Below are positions 23,965-33,965 of a DNA stretch of 64,000 nucleotides, in pieces. The DNA comes from Brevibacillus porteri (GTDB taxonomy: Bacteria; Bacillota; Bacilli; Brevibacillales; Brevibacillaceae). Numbering within the stretch: the stretch's first letter is position 1; each line of letters starts with the position of its first letter. The DNA is taken from NCBI RefSeq assembly GCF_003013475.1, contig NZ_PXZO01000018.1, forward strand, positions 1 through 64,000. The letters are read 5' to 3'. Position numbers and translations under genes: made by a program. The notes under the pieces are model-generated. The model ran no database searches. It was not told the DNA's origin and saw nothing but the letters and a program-made list of their open reading frames with translations.

Positions 23965-25485
23965 ATGCATTTGATGAGAAAAGCAGGAGTTTTGGTAGTG
24001 CTGTCGCTTATCTTAATTTTTTCTATATTTCCGCAGTCTTCACACGCCATGACACCGTGGACTCCCAACACCGTATACAAGTTAGGAGACATGGTTACAT
24101 ACCAAGGGCAAGATTACAAATGTACATTTGCTCATACATCGCTTGTCGGATGGGAACCGCCCAACGTACCGACACTGTGGCAACTGCAAGGTCCCTCTGC
24201 TCCCGATACCATCCCACCTACGTCCCCCACAAATCTTAGTGAAGTAGGGATATCAAGTAGTTCGGTCAGCTTATCTTGGTCAGCTTCTACGGATAACATA
24301 GCTGTTCAGGAGTATCTCGTCTACAACGGAGATACACTCGCTGGTACATCGAGTACAACATCCTATACCGTGACTGGGCTTCTAGCAAATACGACATATT
24401 CATTCACGATACAAGCAAAAGATGACGCTGGCAATGTATCCCCACCCAGCGCCTCGATAACCGTAACAACTTTATCTAAATCCCCAAATGAACCGGTATC
24501 CAAACGAGTTTTGATCGGCTACTGGCATAATTTTGACAATGGTTCTACGGTACTCAAGCTAAGAGATGTCTCAGATAAATACGATGTAATCAATGTTGCG
24601 TTCGCAGAACCAGTCGGTGGCGATCATGCGACAATGGGATTCGTGCCGTTCAATGCATCGATTGAGGAATTTAAGTCGGATATCGCCTTCTTAAAATCAA
24701 AAGGGAAGAAGGTCCTCATCTCGATTGGCGGAGCGAATGGTACAGTAGAGCTGACGACGGAAGCTGCCAAACAAAATTTTATAACCTCGATGACCTCGAT
24801 CATTCAAACGTATGGTTTTGATGGTATGGATATTGATCTGGAAGGAAGCTCTCTGTCGCTAAATGCGGGGGACACTGATTTTAGAAATCCGACAACGCCG
24901 AAAATTATAAACTTAATTTCAGCGACTCAGACGATCACGAATACATTTGGCCCATCCTTCATTTTGACGATGGCGCCAGAGACGGCTTATGTCCAAGGAG
25001 GTTACGCTTCCTATGGTGGGCCGTGGGGCGCTTATCTTCCTGTGATTCATGCCCTTCGCGATCGAATGAATTATATCCACGTCCAACACTATAATTCCGG
25101 AGCGTTAGAAGCATTAGATGGTCGTACGTATCAACAAGGAACGGCTGATTTCCAAGTAGCGATGGCAGAAATGTTATTGAAGGGATTCCCTATCGGTCGT
25201 AATCCTAATAACATGTTTCCGGCCTTGAGGGAAAACCAAGTCGCAATCGGGCTACCTTCTGCTCCAAGTGCTGCCGGGGGAGGTTATACGTCTCCTGCCG
25301 ATATCCAGAAAGCACTTCAATACTTGGTAAAAGGCACGTCTTTTGGAGGAACTTACAAACTCCAAAATCCAGCTGGATATCCGCAGTTCCAAGGAGTTAT
25401 GACCTGGTCTATCAACTGGGATGCGAAAAATAACTATTCGTTTGCCAATCATGTTCGCACTTCGCTTGATTCACTGAGCCAGTAA
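23965..25485 (+). CDS. Secreted glycoside hydrolase family 18 chitinase
   Basis: Hydrolyses beta-1,4 bonds of chitin outside the cell. Of 506 residues, about 1-28 are a signal peptide (VLVVLSLILIFSIFPQSSHA), 30-75 a CBM5/12 chitin-binding module (WTPNTVYKLGDMVTYQG, then a W near LWQLQ), 80-170 a fibronectin type III domain (PTSPTNLS, NTTYSFTIQAKDDAGN), and 178-506 a GH18 barrel. The barrel contains ISIGGANG and the catalytic motif DGMDIDLEG (D-x-x-D-x-D-x-E, all acids present). GGAGG is 9 bases before ATG 23965. The single GH18 domain with CBM and FnIII resembles Bacillus ChiD-type chitinases. Confidence 0.93.
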   Translation: MHLMRKAGVLVVLSLILIFSIFPQSSHAMTPWTPNTVYKLGDMVTYQGQDYKCTFAHTSLVGWEPPNVPTLWQLQGPSAPDTIPPTSPTNLSEVGISSSSVSLSWSASTDNIAVQEYLVYNGDTLAGTSSTTSYTVTGLLANTTYSFTIQAKDDAGNVSPPSASITVTTLSKSPNEPVSKRVLIGYWHNFDNGSTVLKLRDVSDKYDVINVAFAEPVGGDHATMGFVPFNASIEEFKSDIAFLKSKGKKVLISIGGANGTVELTTEAAKQNFITSMTSIIQTYGFDGMDIDLEGSSLSLNAGDTDFRNPTTPKIINLISATQTITNTFGPSFILTMAPETAYVQGGYASYGGPWGAYLPVIHALRDRMNYIHVQHYNSGALEALDGRTYQQGTADFQVAMAEMLLKGFPIGRNPNNMFPALRENQVAIGLPSAPSAAGGGYTSPADIQKALQYLVKGTSFGGTYKLQNPAGYPQFQGVMTWSINWDAKNNYSFANHVRTSLDSLSQ

Positions 25486-25506
25486 TAACGTGCCAATTAA
25501 GAAAAA

Positions 25507-25530
25507 ACACCCACTCTCACGGGTGGGTGT
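25507..25530 (+). terminator. Hairpin after chitinase gene
   Basis: ACACCCAC and GTGGGTGT form an 8-bp stem. There is no T run after it, so termination would be weak. Confidence 0.5.
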
Positions 25531-25697
25531 CATTGTCACTATGCAAATTTGATCTGAGTACGACTTTTGATATGGTTGCTTCTTTGAAGTTAATCCACGC
25601 TGCTTTTTTCGTTATGGAAGCATGATTCTTGGTTGTGTAGGTGAAGCCATAAATTCATGTAAAAAGGTAGTTGTTCCGTTTAGCAAAATTTGTACAT

Positions 25698-25725
25698 TTG
25701 TAATATATCAAAAAATCAGTATAAT
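25698..25725 (+). promoter_or_regulatory. Candidate SigA promoter of the SstT-like gene
   Basis: TTGTAA, 16 bases, TATAAT, 125 bp upstream of the start. The long leader contains no obvious riboswitch. The rest of 25531-25850 shows no gene. Confidence 0.6.
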
Positions 25726-25850
25726 GATACTTATTTGTCTCTATGGAGTGGACTTTGATTAGAATAGCCACCCATCGAAGAAATAAATCATACAGAAAGT
25801 GAGAGTCTATTGCAGGGTCGGGAGAAGTTTATCTTAGTGGGGGGACATCT

Positions 25851-27089
25851 ATGAAAAGTATGCTGACGAAGGTAAGTCAAGTAAGTCTGGTAAAACAAAT
25901 AATTGTAGGTTTGATTATTGGTATTATCCTGGCTATAACGATTCCCGAAGTAGCAAAACCCGTAGTAGTTTTAGGTTCTTTATTTGTAAGCGCTTTGAAA
26001 GCGATTGCACCTGTGTTGGTACTCTTTTTGGTTATGTCAGCTATTGCTCAACATAAAAGTGGGCACCAAACGAATATGAAATTCATAATTGTCTTATACC
26101 TTTTAGGAACCTTTTTAGCTGGATCAGTCGCCGTTATTGCAAGCTTTCTATTCCCTGTAAGCTTAACACTTGTAGAGGGAGCTAAGGATGTGACGCCTCC
26201 TGGCGGTGTTGTTGAGGTTCTCAAGACATTACTGCTAAATGTGGTTGATAACCCAGTTAATGCAATTGTTAAAGCGAACTATATCGGTATTTTAGCTTGG
26301 GCGGTACTTATTGGTTTAGCTTTACGAAATGCCGTTGATACGACAAAAACGATGATTTCTAATTTTTCGGATGCCGTTTCGAAAATGGTTGGTTGGGTAA
26401 TTAAGTTTGCACCATTAGGAATCATGGGACTAGTATTTGAGTCAATTACTACAAATGGACTTGCTGCGTTACTAAGCTATGCGAAATTACTCGCTGTTCT
26501 GATTGGTTGCATGCTCTTTGTGGCACTGGTTGTCAATCCAATCCTTGTCTATGCAGCTATAAGACAAAACCCTTACCCGCTTGTTTTCAAGTGTATAAAG
26601 GAAAGCGGCATTACAGCATTCTTTACACGAAGCTCAGCTTCAAATATTCCTGTAAATATGAAATTATGTGAAAATCTAGGTTTGAATAAAGATAGTTATT
26701 CAGTCTCGATACCATTAGGGGCTACTATTAATATGGCTGGTGCAGCTGTTACGATTTCTGTTTTGACCCTTGCAGCGGTTCATACACTTAGTATTCAAGT
26801 GGATGTCCCTACCGCTATCATCCTTAGTATAGTATCGGCTATATGTGCTTGCGGTGCATCAGGGGTGGCTGGCGGATCTTTATTACTAATTCCTCTAGCA
26901 TGTAGCCTCTTCGGTATTTCAAATGAAGTTGCGATGCAGGTAGTCGGAGTCGGCTTTATTATTGGAGTGTTACAAGACTCTTTTGAAACGTCACTTAACT
27001 CCTCTTCAGACGTTCTTTTTACAGCAGCAGCTGAGTTTAAAGAGTGGCGAAAAGAAGGAAAGAAAATAAGTATCTCCAAAGCAGCATAG
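25851..27089 (+). CDS. sstT: Serine/threonine:sodium symporter (SstT-like)
   Basis: Dicarboxylate/amino acid:cation symporter family membrane protein of 412 residues, the length of SstT (about 400-414). It contains the re-entrant-loop motif [20 protein letters not shown] and the [11 protein letters not shown] segment in helix 7, and [19 protein letters not shown] in hairpin 2, as in SstT. GTGGGGGGAC lies just before the ATG. It stands alone with its own promoter and terminator. Substrate is inferred from family similarity. Confidence 0.88.
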   Translation: MKSMLTKVSQVSLVKQIIVGLIIGIILAITIPEVAKPVVVLGSLFVSALKAIAPVLVLFLVMSAIAQHKSGHQTNMKFIIVLYLLGTFLAGSVAVIASFLFPVSLTLVEGAKDVTPPGGVVEVLKTLLLNVVDNPVNAIVKANYIGILAWAVLIGLALRNAVDTTKTMISNFSDAVSKMVGWVIKFAPLGIMGLVFESITTNGLAALLSYAKLLAVLIGCMLFVALVVNPILVYAAIRQNPYPLVFKCIKESGITAFFTRSSASNIPVNMKLCENLGLNKDSYSVSIPLGATINMAGAAVTISVLTLAAVHTLSIQVDVPTAIILSIVSAICACGASGVAGGSLLLIPLACSLFGISNEVAMQVVGVGFIIGVLQDSFETSLNSSSDVLFTAAAEFKEWRKEGKKISISKAA

Positions 27090-27098
27090 GTGAATGAA

Positions 27099-27144
27099 CA
27101 GCACCCCAATTTTGAGACTTCATTAACCATTGGGGTGCTGTTTT
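27099..27144 (+). terminator. Terminator after sstT
   Basis: CAGCACCCCAAT pairs perfectly with ATTGGGGTGCTG across an 18-base loop and is followed by TTTT. Confidence 0.92.
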
Positions 27145-27211
27145 ATTTTGGTAGATCGAGAACCTCACAGAAACGCTGTTACCACGTTTCTCCACGTATA
27201 AAATTATAGAA

Positions 27212-28273
27212 CTAAGAAAGAACAGCCTGCTTTTGAAATCCTCTCATAATCCCCACAAGCATCTCTTTATCCATCTGCAATTCACTTTGCCCCACTTTTT
27301 GCAGCAGCTTCCTGGTGTTGTCATTCGGGAAAGAGATACTCCGCTTCCAATACGAATGGAACAAGCTCATGGATGCATTGAAGGCTTTCTCTTCTTCGGT
27401 TAGCAGCTCGTCTGTTTCAAATGGAACAGGAACTAGATTCGGAAAATCCAAGACTTCTTTGATGCAATCTACTACCAATTGTTGGGTAGGTGGAACAGGG
27501 TTGGTAGCATGATAGATTTCCTTATGTTCCCCATGAGTAAGTGCTGCCAGCAAGACAGAAGAGACATAGTCAACCGGAACGAGGTTCGAGTTCACGTCGA
27601 CATCCACCAAGATCCGGTACTTTTGCTTGTCCCAGCCTTCTGTTCGCGATGCTCTTCTTTTCAGTACGCGAAGACCTTTTAATAATCCATACAAGCCAAA
27701 AGTGGTATCGGCTTCGCCCGTTTTGGAATCGCCGATAATGATCGACGGTCTGACAATGATGGTCTCCATTTTGTCGCTGCAGGAGAAGACGAGATGTTCC
27801 GCCAAGCATTTTGTCTCTTCGTAGTTGTTTACGAAGGAGCGTTCCGGGCTGTATAGCGCTTCTTTTCCTTCTGTTTCGGTGCCGATGGTGTAAGCCGTAC
27901 TCACATAGATAAAGCGGGGGGAGCGAATGGCTTCTGCGAATTGTAATGTATTTTGTGTTCCCTCTACATTTACCTCGTACGTCTGCGGTTTCTGAGCGGG
28001 ATCGAAGGACAGGTATGCGGCAATATGGTACATCGCATCTATTTTTTTGTTGAGCTGTCCCAGATCATTTTCAGAGACGCCCAAGTCTTTTTTCGAAACA
28101 TCACCTAGTAAAATATGTACCCGTGTCCGGTGTTTTTCGGCAAAGCTATGCAACAAATCGCTTGCCTTCTTTTCATTTCGAGCGAGTAAGTAAAGGGTAT
28201 GGCCTTCGTTTAATAGATCTTGAGAGAGTTTTTTTCCGAGAAAACCTGTTGCTCCGGTTACAAGGATATTCAT
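27212..28273 (-). CDS. NAD(P)-binding extended short-chain reductase (thioester-reductase-like)
   Basis: The 353-residue protein opens with the Rossmann motif VTGATGFLG and has the GDVSKKDLG acidic strand, FIYVSTAYT and the catalytic Y-x-x-x-K in NYEETKCLAE. Its layout matches the NAD-binding_4 (male-sterility/thioester reductase) group of extended SDRs, without attached carrier or adenylation domains. The substrate is unknown. It is transcribed alone, convergent to sstT; the 68-bp gap between them holds no second terminator for the minus strand beyond the T-rich stem at 27099. Confidence 0.85.
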   Translation of the reverse strand: MNILVTGATGFLGKKLSQDLLNEGHTLYLLARNEKKASDLLHSFAEKHRTRVHILLGDVSKKDLGVSENDLGQLNKKIDAMYHIAAYLSFDPAQKPQTYEVNVEGTQNTLQFAEAIRSPRFIYVSTAYTIGTETEGKEALYSPERSFVNNYEETKCLAEHLVFSCSDKMETIIVRPSIIIGDSKTGEADTTFGLYGLLKGLRVLKRRASRTEGWDKQKYRILVDVDVNSNLVPVDYVSSVLLAALTHGEHKEIYHATNPVPPTQQLVVDCIKEVLDFPNLVPVPFETDELLTEEEKAFNASMSLFHSYWKRSISFPNDNTRKLLQKVGQSELQMDKEMLVGIMRGFQKQAVLS

Positions 28274-28419
28274 ATGGTTAACCAGCTCCGTATGTTTGTT
28301 AGGTAGGGAGTTGCTGAAATATCAATAATTCATTATATGATGAAAAATGCAGCTTTGACGAGTGCGGATGAAACGGTATCGTGAAAATACACTGAAAAAA
28401 CCTCCAGAGCTGCTATTGT

Positions 28420-28660
28420 TTATATATCTGAATTTTAAGGCGATTGGCAAACTGTCGTGTTTGGATGCAGTGAAGTTTCAGAGTGGTAGTAATAGGGGAA
28501 ATATACTTTACATGAACTTGGACAAGGCCAGCACAGCTATGGGGCTTGGCCGTCTATCCGTACGCCTTTAGTCGACCTGTGAGGCGGTGTTTGGGCTGCA
28601 AAAAACGGTTTGTTCGGCTGCTCTCACAGCAGCTAGTTATCTTATTTCCATAAGAGAGGA
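28420..28660 (+). other. Long leader of the chemoreceptor gene, possibly structured RNA
   Basis: The 28274-28670 gap has no convincing gene. It contains GGCAAACTGTC (28445) and, later, CAGCACAGCTATGGGGCTTGG (28530-28550), which recall segments of c-di-GMP-I riboswitches, then a CGCCT/AGGCG hairpin (28562-28586). The overall order does not fit the consensus well, so this is only a suspicion; such riboswitches are common before chemoreceptor genes. Confidence 0.25.
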
Positions 28661-28670
28661 GTCATCATAG

Positions 28671-30641
28671 ATGATCAAAAAGATGTTTACTGGCTATAAA
28701 GCATCGCTATCCAAGCAGATGCTGTTTTTTCTCGTCTTGCTTATCGTTGTTCCTTCTGTCGTTCTCAGCCTTTCCTTGACACAACTGGCACGCAACCAGT
28801 TAGAGCGCGAATTGTTGTCCCAAGTTGAATCGGTTACCACAATGATTACACAAGTACTCAATAATTCGTACCGGGATTATTCTGTTACGATCGATAGCTT
28901 TGCGGATGTTCAAGTTCCTCCTGGGCAAAATGCGGATACGTATATCTACGATCGTATCCACAACATAGAGAAAGACATCGACAATGTTTTGGCTGCGTTC
29001 ATGTACTATGACAATCGATACTACAACTCTGCGAAAAAGGAAATTGATCCGACTACGCGAGATTGGTACAAGCAAGCGATTCAGCATAAAGGGCAGATCA
29101 TTGTGACGCCCCCTTACATCGACGCGGTCAGTGGGAGCTACGTGATTACGTTTGCCAAGACGCTCTCGGGCGGTACAGGAGTAGCGGGTATCGACGTTTC
29201 TATCGATCACTTAAACGAGCTGGTAAAGACGTACAAGATCGGTGAAAAGGGATATGTCAGCCTGTTCGATCAGAACAACGTGACGATGTCGCATCCGCGA
29301 TTCCCACAAGGCAAGCCACTTGAAGACGAGCGCTTCCAAGTGATGCGTGATCAAGAGCAGGGTTCTTTTGAAATGGACGTTGACGAGCTTCGTGAATATT
29401 ACCATTTCAACAAGCAAAATTCGCTCGGATTGAACGTCGTTTCCGTGATTGATTGGAGTGAAATCAAGCAAAAAACAGGGCCACTGTTACGGATGTCGTT
29501 CATGTTTATCGTGCTTTTGCTTGCCCTTATTGCCTTGTTTGTCTGGATCTTCATGAAACGGACTGTGCGACCTATCCTGCAATTGAAGCAACTGACCGAT
29601 TCGATCGCGCAGGGGGATTTGACAGTCAGGTCCATCGAGAGCGGAAGAATAGATGAGATTGGACAGCTACAATCCAACTTCAATACGATGTCGCAATCGT
29701 TGTCCGATGTTCTGCGTCAAATTACCGATCATTCCGAGCAAATCTCTGCTTCCTCCCAGCATTTGTCTGCCAATTCGGAGGAGAACGTGCAAACGATTGA
29801 ACAAGTGGCAGCCTCCATGCAAGAAATAGCGTCCATGTCTTCCGATATGAATCGGAGTATAGATACCGTGAAGCAATCGGCGACGCAAGCGCAACAGGAG
29901 CTGGATGATGCCATTCGCATTCTGCGTGAGAGCACGGAAATGTCACAGCTCATCACAGGTTTGGCTAATACCGGAGAGGAGTCCCTCGGAGCGGCGAGAC
30001 AACAGGTGAATATGATCGTGGAGCATTCCACTCGTTCAAAAGATGAGATGGAGGAGTTAAAAGGGGTTGCTGGAGAAATTAGCGGGGTGACGAATTTTAT
30101 CCAGGAAATCGCCTCTCAGACAAATTTACTTGCGTTGAATGCAGCTATTGAAGCGGCACGTGCCGGGCAAGAAGGCCGCGGGTTCGCTGTCGTTGCTGAT
30201 GAGGTACGCAAGCTGGCTGATCAGACAGGTTCTGCTGCTGAAAAGATCGACAGTCTGATCGGCGAGGTTCAGAATCGCGTCCTGCACATGGTTAGACGTA
30301 CGGAGGAGGGCGTGGATTCTGCTACAGCGGGAAGTGATTTGACACAATCGGTTGAGCAGCGTTTTACGGAAATGTATGAGGCCATTAACCGCATTGATGC
30401 GCACCTCGCGCAAGTAGCTCGCGTCAGCGAAGGGTTGATGCAATCAAATACATTGATGCTTGTGGCCTTTGGTGAATCGAGTGCCATGAGCCAAGCCACT
30501 GCACAAGAGGTCGACCAAGTCGCCGCAGCCAGTGAAGAACAGAATGCTTCAATGGAGGAAGTGGCGGCTTCGGCAGCGCACCTTGCTAACATTGCGGAAG
30601 AGTTGCAGTCATTGGTTCAGCGTTTTAAATTGCAACGCTAA
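28671..30641 (+). CDS. Methyl-accepting chemotaxis protein with dCache sensor
   Basis: Transmembrane chemoreceptor of 656 residues. Helix 1 lies at about 18-38 ([20 protein letters not shown]). A periplasm-facing dCache_1 sensor follows at 40-280 with the ligand-pocket strip [11 protein letters not shown]; helix 2 is at about 283-303 and HAMP at 304-357 ([19 protein letters not shown]). The cytoplasmic signalling bundle has the conserved tip [20 protein letters not shown]. It signals through CheW/CheA, none of which is in the window. The dCache pocket suggests an amino acid or similar ligand; inference only. Confidence 0.94.
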   Translation: MIKKMFTGYKASLSKQMLFFLVLLIVVPSVVLSLSLTQLARNQLERELLSQVESVTTMITQVLNNSYRDYSVTIDSFADVQVPPGQNADTYIYDRIHNIEKDIDNVLAAFMYYDNRYYNSAKKEIDPTTRDWYKQAIQHKGQIIVTPPYIDAVSGSYVITFAKTLSGGTGVAGIDVSIDHLNELVKTYKIGEKGYVSLFDQNNVTMSHPRFPQGKPLEDERFQVMRDQEQGSFEMDVDELREYYHFNKQNSLGLNVVSVIDWSEIKQKTGPLLRMSFMFIVLLLALIALFVWIFMKRTVRPILQLKQLTDSIAQGDLTVRSIESGRIDEIGQLQSNFNTMSQSLSDVLRQITDHSEQISASSQHLSANSEENVQTIEQVAASMQEIASMSSDMNRSIDTVKQSATQAQQELDDAIRILRESTEMSQLITGLANTGEESLGAARQQVNMIVEHSTRSKDEMEELKGVAGEISGVTNFIQEIASQTNLLALNAAIEAARAGQEGRGFAVVADEVRKLADQTGSAAEKIDSLIGEVQNRVLHMVRRTEEGVDSATAGSDLTQSVEQRFTEMYEAINRIDAHLAQVARVSEGLMQSNTLMLVAFGESSAMSQATAQEVDQVAAASEEQNASMEEVAASAAHLANIAEELQSLVQRFKLQR

Positions 30642-30668
30642 CAGTAGTTGTAGTGATGGAGAGAAAGA

Positions 30669-30695
30669 AGACCAACAGACGTTGGTCTTTTTTTT
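30669..30695 (+). terminator. Terminator of the chemoreceptor gene
   Basis: AGACCAAC, AGAC, GTTGGTCT followed by eight T. Confidence 0.92.
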
Positions 30696-30715
30696 GTCCA
30701 AGTTGATCGCAATAG

Positions 30716-31297
30716 TTACCTAAGTAACGTAAGCGTAACTTCTATTGAATTATCAACAAATGATCGATTTGGACGAGATTTCATGATTACGGTCAGTCCA
30801 ATTAACGATACGATAAGCGCTTGTGCGGTAGCTTTCGCGTCTATACTCGAATCGAGTTCACCTGTTTGGATACCTCGCTCGATTGTTTCTTGAAAGATGA
30901 CAGAGAGGTACATTTGGTGTTCCCTTGTCAAAATCTCAAATTTCTCATCATGAGGGGCAAGTTCGACCATGGTATTAATGCAAAAGCATCCGCGGCTGAG
31001 ACCTTCCGTATATTCCTCGTCGGCCACCTCTTTAAAAAAATGGCGAAACGCCTCTTTTACGGATGGATTGTTTTGAAGCTTCGTTCGTATCTCCGAAGCA
31101 CGAGACATCGTGTATCTGCGTAGTGCGGCTTCGAACAATTCTTTTTTGTCCCCAAAGGTTGAGTAAATACTGGGGCGCTGGATACCCATTCGGGAAGTTA
31201 AATCACTTAATGAGGTAGCTTCATACCCCTTCTCCCAAAAGAGCTGCATAGCTGCATCGAGTACTTTTTCTTCGTCAAATTCGCGTGTTCTTGCCAT
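30716..31297 (-). CDS. TetR-family repressor
   Basis: The 193-residue protein has an N-terminal TetR helix-turn-helix (ATSLSDLTSRMGIQRPSIYSTFG, about residues 27-49) and a C-terminal domain of the TetR_C group with GCFCINTMVELAP. It is divergent from the MFS efflux gene at 31547, and the intergenic region carries a TACCGATCGGTA palindrome next to the MFS promoter, so it most likely represses that pump. The inducer is unknown. Confidence 0.92.
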   Translation of the reverse strand: MARTREFDEEKVLDAAMQLFWEKGYEATSLSDLTSRMGIQRPSIYSTFGDKKELFEAALRRYTMSRASEIRTKLQNNPSVKEAFRHFFKEVADEEYTEGLSRGCFCINTMVELAPHDEKFEILTREHQMYLSVIFQETIERGIQTGELDSSIDAKATAQALIVSLIGLTVIMKSRPNRSFVDNSIEVTLTLLR

Positions 31298-31440
31298 AAA
31301 GAGTTCCTCTCATTACTCATGTATTCGAATCTATGTAACTGCCAGTGGATTTTTTGTACTGAACGGTAATTTATATTTTATTGATTTTCATCTGCGTTGT
31401 CAATTTTATGACGGTTTATCCTACCGTAAAAAGAATGGTG

Positions 31441-31498
31441 TTGACAGAAAAAGAATAGTGGGATATATTTACTGGGCACAATAATGTACCGATCGGTA
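31441..31498 (+). promoter_or_regulatory. MFS promoter and TetR operator
   Basis: TTGACA (31441-31446), 17 bases, TATATT (31464-31469) is a near-ideal SigA promoter. The perfect 12-bp palindrome TACCGATCGGTA lies at 31487-31498, at the likely transcript start. Related half sites ACGGT...ACCGT lie at 31411-31427 and a GAACGGTAA at 31358. Confidence 0.8.
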
Positions 31499-31546
31499 TG
31501 TTATTTTGTTCTAAACGTAAAATGAGAGGAGGTAAGGTGAAGACAG

Positions 31547-32785
31547 ATGGAGGAGGTTAGCGAAAAAGTAGCGGCTAAAGCCGATAGGAAGGCAGATTCA
31601 GTGCAAGGCTCTCCCATGCCTCGCTATGTAACACTATTGTTTGCGGTTGCTTGCGGGATGTCGGTTGCGAATATCTACTTCGCGCAACCACTACTTGATC
31701 ATTTGTCGATTGAGTTCGGAATTGATTATTCCATCATTGGGATTCTCATTACTCTTACGCAAATCTTTTATGCAGTAGGACTGTTGCTGCTTGTGCCACT
31801 TGGCGATCTATTGAATCAGCGTCGCTTGATTATCGGTCAGATGTTTTTATCTGTGGTAGCGCTGGTTATCGTAGGGACTGCCTCCACCAGCACGGTACTA
31901 TTCGCAGGTATAGCTGCGGTAGGATTGCTTGCCGTTGTGACGCAGACAATTGTTGCATTTGCGGCGACAATGGCCGCCCCTGCTGAGCGAGGACGAGTGG
32001 TGGGAGTCGTTACAAGTGGAATCGTTATTGGCATACTTCTAGCGCGAACCATTGCAGGAGTTTTAACAGATCTTGCGGGGTGGCGTGCCGTATATCTGGT
32101 CTCTGCTGCATTTCTATTGGGATTGGTTTGTGTATTATTTCGGGTATTGCCAAATAGGGAGCGGGAGGTAAAGCCGCTATCCTACTTCCAGTTGCTTGGA
32201 TCGGTCCTGATGTTGTTCGCACAAGAACGGCTATTACGTATTCGTTCTGTTCTGGCTATGCTGATTTTTGCTGCCTTTAGTATTTTGTGGACGCCATTGG
32301 TACTGCCTCTGAGTGAGCCGCCATTATCTTTGTCGCATACGGCGATCGGGGCGTTTGGCCTCGTAGGAGTTGCCGGAGCGTTAGCTGCAGCAAGGGCAGG
32401 GAAGCTCGCAGATCGAGGTTACGGACAGAGAACGACTGGCTTTGCCTTGAGTCTATTGCTACTATCGTGGCTGCTAATCAGCTATTTAGAACAGTCGCTA
32501 TTTGCCTTGGCGATAGGTATTGTTTTGCTTGATTTGGCGGTGCAGGCCGTACATGTTACGAATCAAAGTATGATCTTCACCTTGGGTGCAGAGGCGCGGA
32601 GTCGGCTCACGGCGGGGTACATGGTTTTCTATTCGATTGGCTCTTCTGCTGGCTCTATTACCTCGACCTATACATATGCGCATTTTGGTTGGGAGGGAGT
32701 ATGCTTGCTCGGAGCCTCTGTCAGTGCTTTGGCTCTGGTGTATTGGGCTGTGACCAGACGCGTTTCGGCTATCCCAAGGAAATAG
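31547..32785 (+). CDS. MFS transporter, drug/sugar efflux type
   Basis: Twelve-helix major-facilitator protein of 412 residues. It has the ANIYFAQPLLDHLS segment in helix 1, the loop 2-3 motif LGDLLNQRRLIIG, and antiporter motif C-like GIVIGILLARTIAGVLTDL in helix 5, typical of the YdhP/AraJ-like efflux group. AGGAGG precedes the ATG by several bases. It is divergently paired with the TetR gene and probably exports the toxic inducer of that repressor. Confidence 0.9.
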   Translation: MEEVSEKVAAKADRKADSVQGSPMPRYVTLLFAVACGMSVANIYFAQPLLDHLSIEFGIDYSIIGILITLTQIFYAVGLLLLVPLGDLLNQRRLIIGQMFLSVVALVIVGTASTSTVLFAGIAAVGLLAVVTQTIVAFAATMAAPAERGRVVGVVTSGIVIGILLARTIAGVLTDLAGWRAVYLVSAAFLLGLVCVLFRVLPNREREVKPLSYFQLLGSVLMLFAQERLLRIRSVLAMLIFAAFSILWTPLVLPLSEPPLSLSHTAIGAFGLVGVAGALAAARAGKLADRGYGQRTTGFALSLLLLSWLLISYLEQSLFALAIGIVLLDLAVQAVHVTNQSMIFTLGAEARSRLTAGYMVFYSIGSSAGSITSTYTYAHFGWEGVCLLGASVSALALVYWAVTRRVSAIPRK

Positions 32786-32881
32786 AGCTACTAAAATAGT
32801 TCGAAGTGAAGATATCTGAAATGAAACTATTTTGCTTTCAGAGCTGTTGATTGATACAAGTTTTGCAAAAGGAGAGATGGT

Positions 32882-33952
32882 GTGGAGATTGGGATTACTT
32901 CGTTTGTGGAAACGACGCCGGATGTTCAGACAGGTGAAGTGATGAGCCACGCACAGCGATTGCGTGAAGTTGTCGAGGAAATCGTCCTCGCTGATCAGGT
33001 TGGGCTTGATGTATTTGGCATAGGTGAACATCATCGCAAGGATTATGCGGCTTCTTCTCCAGCAATGGTGTTGTCTGCGGCTGCGCCACTGACAAAAAGG
33101 ATTCGGCTGACAAGTGCTGTGACAGTGCTTTCTTCGGCTGATCCAGTGCGTGTTTTTCAAGATTTTGCGACACTCGATGGCCTTTCAAATGGACGGGCAG
33201 AGATTATGGCGGGACGGGGTTCCTTTATTGAGTCTTTTCCACTATTCGGCTATGACTTGAATGACTATGATGAGCTGTTTGATGAACATTTGGAACTGCT
33301 CCTTAAAATACAGGCGTCCGAAAAAGTAACCTGGAGGGGCGGTCATCGGCCAGCTATTCAGAATTTGGGCGTGTATCCACGGCCTGTTCAGAATCCTTTA
33401 CCTATATGGATTGGCAGCGGAGGCAATCAGGAGTCTGTTGTTCGTGCAGGTCTGCTGGGATTGCCACTGATGCTAGCGATCATTGGTGGAAGTCCTCGGC
33501 AGTTTGCACCACTTGTGCAGCTTTATAAGAAGGTGGCCGTGCACGCTGGTCATGACGTATCGCGATTAACAGTTGGGTCCCATTCACTAGGATTTGTTGC
33601 GGAAGAGACGGAACTAGCGGCAGATACATTCTTTCCTTCTACCCAAGCAGGAATGAATAAAATCGGAAGGGAGCGGGGCTGGGCGCATTATAACCGTGCT
33701 AGCTTCGATGCCGCACGTAGCTTCGAAGGAGCGTTGTATGTGGGTGATCCAGAGACGGTGGCCCAAAAGATCATTCACCTTCGCAAACATGTAGGCATGA
33801 CACGCTTTATGATGTATGTGCCGATATCTACGATGCCTCATGATCAGGTAATGAGAGCCATTGAGCTCTTGGGAACAGAGGTAGCGCCTCGGGTGCGAGA
33901 GGAAATAACCAAGTGGGAAGCAGAGACACAGCAAGAATCAACATTTGCTTAA
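32882..33952 (+). CDS. LLM-class flavin-dependent monooxygenase
   Basis: Bacterial-luciferase-like (beta/alpha)8 oxidoreductase of 356 residues that would use reduced flavin and oxygen. Features: FVETTPDVQTGE, FGIGEHHRKDYAASSP (the luciferase-like EHH motif), VLSSADPVRVFQDFATLD, RAEIMAGRGSFIESFPLFG and WIGSGGNQESVVRAG. GTG start with AAAGGAGA 7 bases upstream. It is followed by an esterase gene whose start nearly abuts it, suggesting a two-gene operon for oxidation plus ester hydrolysis (a Baeyer-Villiger-like route is speculative). Confidence 0.9.
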   Translation: MEIGITSFVETTPDVQTGEVMSHAQRLREVVEEIVLADQVGLDVFGIGEHHRKDYAASSPAMVLSAAAPLTKRIRLTSAVTVLSSADPVRVFQDFATLDGLSNGRAEIMAGRGSFIESFPLFGYDLNDYDELFDEHLELLLKIQASEKVTWRGGHRPAIQNLGVYPRPVQNPLPIWIGSGGNQESVVRAGLLGLPLMLAIIGGSPRQFAPLVQLYKKVAVHAGHDVSRLTVGSHSLGFVAEETELAADTFFPSTQAGMNKIGRERGWAHYNRASFDAARSFEGALYVGDPETVAQKIIHLRKHVGMTRFMMYVPISTMPHDQVMRAIELLGTEVAPRVREEITKWEAETQQESTFA

Positions 33953-33965
33953 GGGAGTGATTCAC

